Source: Limnoperna fortunei
Taxonomy: Eukaryota; Mollusca; Bivalvia; Mytilida; Modiolidae
Direction: 5' to 3'
DNA: 64,000 bases
Assembly: GCA_944474755.1 (NCBI GenBank)
Contig: OX104123.1
Location: 21,022,275 to 21,086,274, forward strand
Shown: positions 57,601-64,000 of the stretch, one piece after another
How positions within the stretch are numbered: the first letter of the stretch is position 1
Layout of the letters: every line of letters begins with the position of its first letter
Notes under the pieces: model-generated
The model's database searches: none
The model's input: the letters and a program-made list of their open reading frames with translations, nothing else
Told to the model about the DNA's origin: nothing
Made by a program: the position numbers and the translations under genes

Positions 57601-60600
57601 TTAATTGGATGGACCTTTACAAAGTTTGTGTTTTTTATTTTGATTGGTAAACCAATATGGCCGCCACCTCAAGACTTTAACATAGGACCCTATGGGAAAA
57701 AAGTTTAAAAGGGCTTCTTCTCTGAAACCGTTTAACCAATCAAAACAAAACTTACTAGCAATATTGTTTGGATGGTCCTCTATAAAGTTTGTGTTTTTGA
57801 TGGGAATTGGAAATTCAAAATGGCCGCCACCGCAGGACTTAGTTTAACATAGAACCCTATGGGAAAAAGTTTTAAAAGGCTTCTTCTCTGAAACCGGTTA
57901 ATCAATGGAAACAAAAAATTACTAGCAATATTGTTTGGATGGTCCTCTATAAAGTTTGTGTTTTTTATGGCAATTGGAAATTCATAATGGCTGCCACCGC
58001 AGGACTTAATTTAACATAGGACCCTATGGGAAAAAGTTTGAAAGGCTTCTTTTCTGAAACCGGTCAACCAATGGAAACAAAACTTACTAGCAATATTGTT
58101 TGGATGGTCCTCTATAAAGTTAATGTTTTTTTTCCCAATCGGAAATTCAAAATGGCCGCCACAGCAGGACTTAGTTTAACATTCGACCCTATGAGAAAAA
58201 AGTTTAAAAGGGCTTCTTCTCTGAAACCGTTTAACCAATCAAAACAAAACTTGCTAGCAATATTGTTTGGATGATCCTCTATAAAGTTTATGTTTTTTAT
58301 GGCAATTGGAAATTCAAAATGGCGGCTACCGCAGGACTTAGTTTAACATAGGACCCTATGGGAAAAAGTTTTTAAAGGCTTCTTCTCTGAAACCGGTTAA
58401 TCAATGGAAACAAAAACTTACTAGCAATATTGTTTGGATGGTCCTCTATAAAGTTTATGTTTTTTATGGCAATTGGAAATTCAAAATGACCGCTACCGCA
58501 GGACTTAGTTTAACATAGGACCCTATGGGAAAATGTTTTTAAAGGCTTCTTCTCTGAAACTGGTTAATCAATAGAAACAAAAACTTACTAGCAATTTTGT
58601 TTGGATGGTCCTTTATAAAGTTTATGTTTTTTATGGCGATTGGAAATTCAAAATGGCCGCCACCGCCGCAGGACTTAGTTTAACATAGGACCCTATGGGC
58701 AAATAAAAAAAATCTTCTCTATACAACCGGTTAACCAATGATAAAGCTTTCTAGTAATATTGTTTGGATGGTCCTATTTAAAGTTTATTGAAAATTACAG
58801 GACTTACTTTACCATCAGGGAAATGCCATCTTCATTGCATATAAAATCAGGTGAGCGATACAGGCTCTTAAGAGCCTCTGGTTGTTTTCCAGATTAAGAA
58901 AATGATGCAGAATGCCACAAAAATGATAGAAGAGAGAAAGGCACAATTATCCGTTACCATGCCAGTACCCAAACAAGTGGTTAGTATACATAATTATGTT
59001 TAACTTAGTTCTGTTCAAATATTTATTTATAAATTTTGCAAATGTTGAATTTCAACTCTTTGCAATTGTGAGTGGATAATGGTATATATAATTATAAAAT
59101 AATTTAACAATCAGAACAAAGAACGACAAAATTAAATGCTTCCTTACATCAGTCACCTTGTCTGTGACTGTGTTGATGTGTTTGCGTGATGAAAAATGCT
59201 TACTGCATTTGGTCGAGCTTATGCTTCTGTTGTAGATCCAAAATAGTTCAAATTTAAATCAACAATTATTTTCCACAGTTAATCAGCATTTTGTGTTTCA
59301 TTTTGATACAGTAAATTCTTTTGCGGTGGAGGCGGTTAAAGTCTTGGGGTGGAATAATACAGAGGCACAATATCGAACAATAAAAAAAGGCTAGCACAAA
59401 CATCAGCACACAGGGGGTGATTTTTTAAATGGCTGAAACAGCCATATTTTGTTGAATATTTGAATAGAGGTTATGTTTCCAAAGCGATTGAAGGACGTCA
59501 TCGAATATTTGAAAAAATTCTCTAATTCCTAGTTTTACGAAATTGCACATACTTAGAGTCCATAATAAAAACTTTACCAACTACAATCTGTAATAAAATA
59601 AATAAATAAGAAATTATTTTGGTTGTTATTGTATTTTTTCTGTTGATAGCCTCAGTTCACCAGAACAGAAATGTTAATGAATGAAGCCTTGGAAAAAGTC
59701 AGGAAAACCCAGGAACTCCAAGCCAAGATACAGAATCAGCTGTCAGGGCTGGGTAATACAGTACCAGGAATGTAAGTCGTCAAAATACAGGTCACTTATT
59801 ATATCAATGGCTTTTGGATCGAACACCGTGTTTGAAAAGTACAATAAAATGATTGTATTGTTATAAAACTAATTATTGCTATATCCCCTCATCTATAGAA
59901 TTTGGAATTGTTGCAATATGTTATCAGCCCTCTTTCATTTAGTATGCAACATTGTTAAATGTAGTTCCCTAAAGTCACCATGGACATGCTCTTAAGAGAA
60001 ACGAAACACCATATTAATGTGGTTCCCTACTACAGGCAACTATAGACATGGATGTCAAGGGAATAAAGAAGAAAAAAAATTATACGAAATCAATGTTACT
60101 GTACATACATACATTTTGTCTGCTAATTAAATCTTGAGAAATTTCCTTCTGTTAAAATAGTATTTAAGGCAGAAGAATGGGGGCTTATAGTATTTTTAAT
60201 TATCAGTATTATTTTGGAAAACAGTTCGATATTTACATATTGTAACAAGTTTATTAATGAAAAAGAAACAACTTTACAGTGTTAGTACAAATGTTTTCAT
60301 TTATCATAAAGAACATTCATTTGTATTGACTGTACATAATTTAAACAAAAACTGTCTCCATTACTGCTTCATTGGTAAACAATGAATATAGCTCTCATGA
60401 TCAAGAAAAATAGCAAGGAAAGAAACCAAACAACAAGATCTTATAGTCAGATTACTAGACAGCTGATTACAAAGCTGGATTGAGATAAAAAATACAGCAC
60501 AAAAGAAAAACCAAAAACACAAAACAAAACTTGTAAAATGTACATGGATTTACACTTATTTGTGTTTGTATATTCATATATTTTCAGAAAGAATGTTTCA

Positions 60601-62524
60601 GGTTTATCAAAGTAAGTACTCCCATCACATATTAGTAAAACATGTTTCAGGTTTATCAAAGTAAGTACTCTCATCACATATAAGTAAAACATGTTTCAGG
60701 TTTATCAAAGTGAGTACTCTAATCACATATTAGTAAAACATGTTTCAGGTTTATCAAAGTAAGTACTCTCATCACATATTAGTAAAACATGTTTCAGGTT
60801 TATCAAATTGAGTACTCTCAACACATATTAGTAAAACATGTTTCAGGTTTATCAAAGTAAGTACTCCCATCACATATTAGTAAAACATGTTTCAGGTTTA
60901 TCAAAGTAAGTACTCTCATCACATATTAGTAAAACATGTTTCAGGTTTATCAAAGTGAGTACTCTAATCACATATTAGTAAAACATGTTTCAGGTTTATC
61001 AAAGTAAGTACTCTCATCACATATTAGTAAAACATGTTTCAGGTTTATCAAATTGAGTACTCTCAACACATATTAGTAAAACATGTTTCAGGTTTATCAA
61101 AGTAAGTACTCTCATCACATATTAGTAAAACATGTTTCAGGTTTATCAAAGTTAGTACTCTCATCACATATTAGTAAAACATGTTTCAGGTTTATCAAAG
61201 TGAGTACTCTCATCACATATTAGTAAAACATGTTTCAGGTTTATCAAAGTAAGTACTCACATCACATATTAGTAAAACATGTTTCAGGTTTATCAAAGTA
61301 AGTACTCTCATCACATATTAGTAAAACATGTTTCAGGTTTATCAAAGTGAGTACTCTCATCACATATTAGTAAAACATAGTTGTTACTCTCATCACTTCG
61401 TGTTGGTCAAGTCAGCTTCATCAGTGTCAAACAAAGCTAATTTAAGGCAAGAAGCTTCTTACTAAACAATGTCTACTGGATCAATCTCAGTTCTTGACCT
61501 TTTCTGAATGTCAACAAATCATACCCCAATAGTCAACCATTCACAAGGTTTGATTTACAACTGTTCATATGTTGTCAATCTTTTCCAAGAGATACACTTT
61601 CCAGCGACATTTCTTTGTGTTTGCAAACTGGCCAAGACTGGATCTACTTAACAGAAAACAATAATACTCTCCTGATGAAGGCCAAAGTAAAAACGAAGAA
61701 TATTTAGTCTGACATATTCAACAGCTTGGCCCAAAATTGAAATATTATTTAAATGAACATGATTTGCATTGTTTATTTATGGGATAACTAGTCTTCAGAT
61801 TAACTTCATTTAATTTCTTTAATGTTTTAGTCCCCCACCATTAATATTGGACAGAGAAGGCAGAACCATTGACTCCCAAACAGGACAAGTTATTCAGCTT
61901 CCACAACACACACCAACATTAAGGGTATGTAACTCGCACCAGGAACATATACATGTATAGTCAAAATTAATTAGATCAAACTTGGATCACTTGCACACCC
62001 AGGATTTCTCACACCTAAAAAAGTATAGAAGTTTGCCTCTATATAATCAGTGTTAAAATGCTTCAATTTCTCAAACACAGATTTCTCAAAAACTCAGAAC
62101 TTAGTTTGCAATGTCCCAATTTTACAACCATTAATTACTCTAAAATTATTGATGGCTTTTGTTTGATCCTATAATAACTCCCACGACTGATATTTACATC
62201 AAGTTGTAAATGTATCTGATCTTAAAATTGGACAGTGAAACACCTTAATGTTGAATCTGTCAATGCAAAAACATAAACAAGAGAAATGCTACAAGTAGAC
62301 CGTAATATTTTGGCATAACATACATTCATAAATTAGTTTTTTCATAGTTCGGTTTGACCTGTTTAATCAATAATACACAGTAAATAATAAATACTTGTGA
62401 TATATTATATGATGTACTCTTTGTAGGCTAATATAAGGGCTAAGAAAATAAAAGACTTCAAAGGAATTCTTGAAAAACCACCAGAAGAAATAACAGAAGG
62501 GAACTTCTTTGATCCACGAGTAGC
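51549..62524 (+). CDS. PRPF3: PRPF3 (U4/U6 snRNP protein Prp3), 5' eight coding exons, truncated by window
   Basis: Core component of the U4/U6.U5 tri-snRNP, needed for spliceosome assembly in the nucleus. Coding exons: 51549-51693, 52531-52637, 54431-54535, 58893-58979, 59650-59771, 60588-60611, 61831-61924, 62427-62524. They total 782 nt, 260 codons plus two bases. All phases agree. Residues 1-84 form the PWI-type domain (LGFSEPSLVTAALNCIDKG). A Lys-rich linker follows, then IKKMMQNATKMIEERKAQL, LMNEALEKVRKTQELQAKIQ and PPPLILDREGRT, and finally the start of the PRP3 domain (ANIRAKKIKDFKG, FFDPRV). Motif order matches human PRPF3. The start ATG lies 27 nt after an AG acceptor (51520-51521), so the 5' UTR is probably spliced. 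The gene continues past 64000. Confidence 0.93.
52531..52637 (+). CDS. PRPF3: PRPF3 coding exon 2
   Basis: Acceptor TTTATTTTAG. Reads KLSEILDESQSEKFADKLF and ends RRRKRK in phase 0. No GT lies at the phase-compatible end; AAAG/GCATGG suggests a GC donor. Confidence 0.88.
53270..54305. repeat. 37-bp minisatellite in PRPF3 intron 2
   Basis: About 27 units of GTAGTGTGATAGCCTGTTAA plus GCATACAATATTTGTAT. A variant with GACACGGGGTTAGGATAT appears at the same relative place in two ~400-bp blocks, a higher-order repeat. Confidence 0.96.
54431..54535 (+). CDS. PRPF3: PRPF3 coding exon 3
   Basis: Acceptor ATTATTAAAG, donor CAG/GTAAAT, phase 0 on both sides. Reads ESEANEVDDTKKKRKF and PSAPSPGQLTTDQ, an acidic/basic linker before the conserved helix of exon 4. 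Confidence 0.88.
54705..54815 (+). mobile_element. SINE 5' head fragment in PRPF3 intron 3
   Basis: GGCCTGGCTGGTCGAATGGT and GGTTGCAGGTTCTAGTCACA are the tRNA-like head (box A and decayed box B) of the SINE family seen at 42617, here on the plus strand. The body is lost and a minisatellite begins within 20 bp. Confidence 0.7.
54830..56880. repeat. 25-bp minisatellite in PRPF3 intron 3
   Basis: About 83 units of GTGGTGTTTGGTGTAGATCA plus TCTTT, with 24-bp variants and a recurring CCTGTAGATCATC insertion forming ~130-bp higher-order units in the right half. Confidence 0.97.
57458..58882. mobile_element. 1.4-kb non-autonomous element with terminal palindromes and internal tandem repeats
   Basis: The left end, AGCTCGCCTGACCC, folds with GGGTCATGTGAGCT. 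The right end has CAGGTGAGCGATACAGG followed by the perfect palindrome AGGCTCTTAAGAGCCT. GCTCGCCTG and the reverse complement of CAGGTGAGC form short inverted ends. The interior holds about seven ~166-bp repeats (AACATAGGACCCTATGGGAA, AATGGCCGCCACCGCAGGAC). No transposase is present. It resembles an abundant mollusc repeat; a DNA-transposon or Helentron-like origin is inference. Confidence 0.7.
58893..58979 (+). CDS. PRPF3: PRPF3 coding exon 4
   Basis: Acceptor GTTTTCCAG. Reads IKKMMQNATKMIEERKAQLS and ends PKQV at donor GTTAGT. This corresponds to the conserved IKQMMEAATRQIEERKKQL-like segment of the family. Confidence 0.92.
59650..59771 (+). CDS. PRPF3: PRPF3 coding exon 5
   Basis: Reads FTRTEMLMNEALEKVRKTQE and LQAKIQNQLSGLGN, ending AT/GTAAGT in phase 2. 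Two in-frame acceptors six bases apart (TAG at 59649, CAG at 59655) leave the start uncertain by two codons. Confidence 0.88.
60588..60611 (+). CDS. PRPF3: PRPF3 candidate 24-nt cassette microexon (exon 6)
   Basis: Acceptor ATATATTTTCAG and donor GTAAGT enclose 24 bases in phase 2 on both sides, adding eight residues (KNVSGLS inside). Exon 5 also joins exon 7 in frame without it, so it would be an optional cassette. Its 3' ten bases and donor are copied in the 49-bp array that follows. Inclusion is inference; no transcript was available. Confidence 0.55.
60588..61378. repeat. 49-bp array derived from the PRPF3 microexon and its donor
   Basis: Sixteen copies of TGTTTCAGGTTTATCAAA followed by a donor-like six bases and ACTCTCATCACATATTAG. 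The first copy is exon 6. Donor bases are GTAAGT in nine copies, GTGAGT in four, GTTAGT in one and TTGAGT (lost) in two. Copies 1-5 and 6-10 share the same donor order, showing a 245-bp higher-order unit. Confidence 0.95.
61379..61830. other. PRPF3 intron 6, unique part
   Basis: Ordinary intronic sequence. No repeat or ORF of note. Confidence 0.5.
61831..61924 (+). CDS. PRPF3: PRPF3 coding exon 7
   Basis: Acceptor AATGTTTTAG. Reads PPPLILDREGRTIDSQTGQV and PQHTPTLR, ending at donor GTATGT in phase 0. It matches the family's PTPLILDEQGRTVD-like block. Confidence 0.93.
62427..62524 (+). CDS. PRPF3: PRPF3 coding exon 8 (start of PRP3 domain)
   Basis: Acceptor CTTTGTAG. Reads ANIRAKKIKDFKGILEKPPE and NFFDPRVA, ending at donor GTATGT in phase 2. 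The next exon lies beyond the window. Confidence 0.93.
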
Positions 62525-63229
62525 GTATGTACCTGATTTAACATTTTAACTTTGTGACGGAAAAGTGGATTGATAGCATCCTGCAGCTCTATATTATTAT
62601 ATTATATGGGGAACCATACCTGTTGTTTTTTCCGTAACATATAATTGGGTTTTATAGGTAAAATAGGTTTTGGTCAAGTTCTGGTTGTATTGTGATGTAA
62701 ACTCCAAATATAATAACATTACTAACTTGAATCTAGTTTATGAAAATAGAGGAGAGAGGTTTTTATTGTCTTCCCTTTATTAACCTATGATTTTTTTTAA
62801 CTTTTCCTCTGTTTTTTTTTCTTCTCGTGCAGTCTTGTCTAGACTATAAAGATTTGTTTGTATTAAAAGACCTTTAAATTAAGAATGTATCTCATTATAC
62901 AGGTAGTTCTGTGCACAACAGTATGATCTGTTTAGTGACAATTCAGATGTTATAATCTATTTGTTGAGGTATTCTGTACCTAATACATGACATTCCTGGG
63001 CAATCCTTGTTTCTGATTGACTGATATTTTGAAAAAATCTCTAAAAGTATGACTCCAAACATTTAGTAACTTGGTACAAATGATGTTTGTTAATATTATC
63101 ATGACATGGCTACCATATGAAATCCTTGTTCCGATTGGCAGAAATTCAACCATGTCTTCTCCGTAATTTCAAAGCCAGAATGATTTGTTTGTTAGCAGGA
63201 TTGCAGTATGGTGGTCCTTTGGTCAGTTC
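62525..63229. other. PRPF3 intron 8, 5' part
   Basis: AT-rich intron sequence with nothing recognised. Confidence 0.5.
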
Positions 63230-63350
63230 AAGCCTTACTGCACCTTGATTGATAAGGATTTCCAGTTTTCCTGCAGATGGTTGAGGTTTTCACTGGGTAA
63301 TCCATCTTCCTGCCTCAGTAAAAATTGGACACCATGATGTGGTGTTAAAA
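63230..63350 (+). mobile_element. Degenerate SINE copy in PRPF3 intron 8
   Basis: TTGATTGATAAGGATTTCCA, GGTTTTCACTGGGTAATCC and AAAAATTGGACACCATGAT align loosely with the SINE body on the plus strand. The ends are not clear. Confidence 0.5.
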
Positions 63351-63524
63351 CACAGATTCCTTATTTCTTGCTGCAGGACTGAAAACCAGGCTTTCATAAG
63401 GAATCATTATTTCTGGTGTCTAACATTTTCCAATTTTTTCCTCAAAAACTGCAGTCAAACTGGACAGTAACTTTGCAGTAATTTAAATGTATATGAAACC
63501 ATCAGCCCATTGAAATCTACAAAT

Positions 63525-63690
63525 GAGGTCTCCAAACAATCTCAATTGACAAGGATTTCCAATTTTCCTAACCAAAGTGGGGGTTTTCTCCAGGTACTCC
63601 GGCTTCCTCCCCCAATAAAAAATGGACGCCATGATATAGCTGAAAAATTGTTGTTGCGTTAAACTCAATCAAACAAACAAACAATTATTC
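63525..63690 (+). mobile_element. 5'-truncated SINE in PRPF3 intron 8
   Basis: The body (CTCAATTGACAAGGATTTCC, CAGGTACTCCGGCTTCCTCC, TGGACGCCATGATATAGCTG) and the 3' tail with AAACAAACAAACAA are well preserved. The tRNA head is missing. Confidence 0.8.
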
Positions 63691-64000
63691 AGTTTTAAAT
63701 AACATTGTTAACTACACCACCCCTTTCTCCAAACATTACTTTATTTTTTTTTAACATGACTATATGTCTGGTCTATTTAAATTCTTTGCAAATTTATATA
63801 AACACCATGCCATACAATGTTTAAACCACTTATACTTAATGCCAAAACCCATTGGAAAAAAGTTTTTGTTTGCATTCTTGTATTATTCTGTATTTTATCA
63901 TTTTATCAGGCTTTAAAGCAGGCCCTTATTTTTCTAATTTTCCTTATTTTTTACAAACAGCCCTAAAATTCCTAATTAAAGCTGTAAAATCCTAAAAAAG

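Overview
The window is animal nuclear DNA: spliced genes with small exons and phased introns, tRNA-headed SINEs, an APE-type LINE, and AT-rich intergenic sequence. The SINE type, the repeat element with CTCGCCTGA-like ends, and the density of minisatellites suggest a lophotrochozoan, most likely a bivalve mollusc. This is inference from sequence style, not a database match.

Two real protein-coding genes can be reconstructed exon by exon. (1) On the minus strand, 27161 down to 10623, a complete seven-exon gene encodes a 319-residue proline iminopeptidase (S33 alpha/beta hydrolase). All splice phases agree and the catalytic Ser113, Asp270 and His298 are intact. (2) On the plus strand from 51549, the first eight coding exons of PRPF3, the U4/U6 snRNP protein Prp3, are present. 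They cover the PWI domain, linker and start of the PRP3 domain, and the gene runs off the right edge.

Layout: 1-10.4 kb is minisatellite-rich (units of 93, 38, 48, 52-54 and 44 bp) with SINE and MITE-like debris. 10.6-27.2 kb is the iminopeptidase gene. Its introns hold 23-, ~20- and 39-bp arrays, a SINE, and a 5'-truncated LINE flanked by two almost identical 1.32-kb direct repeats. 27.2-51.5 kb is intergenic: a 29-bp array, a 5.1-kb array of a 30-bp unit, a 70-bp array, a degenerate ~380-bp tandem block, a 46-bp array split by a SINE, and a second, inverted array of the same 30-bp unit. 51.5-64 kb is PRPF3, whose introns carry 37-bp and 25-bp arrays, a 1.4-kb element with terminal palindromes, and a 49-bp array.

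The most unusual feature is the 49-bp array at 60588-61378. Its first copy overlaps the 3' part of a 24-nt in-frame cassette microexon of PRPF3. Each of 15 further copies repeats the internal acceptor-like site and a ten-base exon piece, and 13 of those 15 keep a GT donor. Other notable points are a possible 1.3-kb target-site duplication around the LINE, a 53-bp duplication of the end of iminopeptidase exon 6 that creates a second donor, and a probable GC-AG intron in PRPF3. Tandem repeats occupy roughly 40% of the window (hand estimate). Most long open frames are products of repeat units or arrays whose period is divisible by three, and are not listed as genes.
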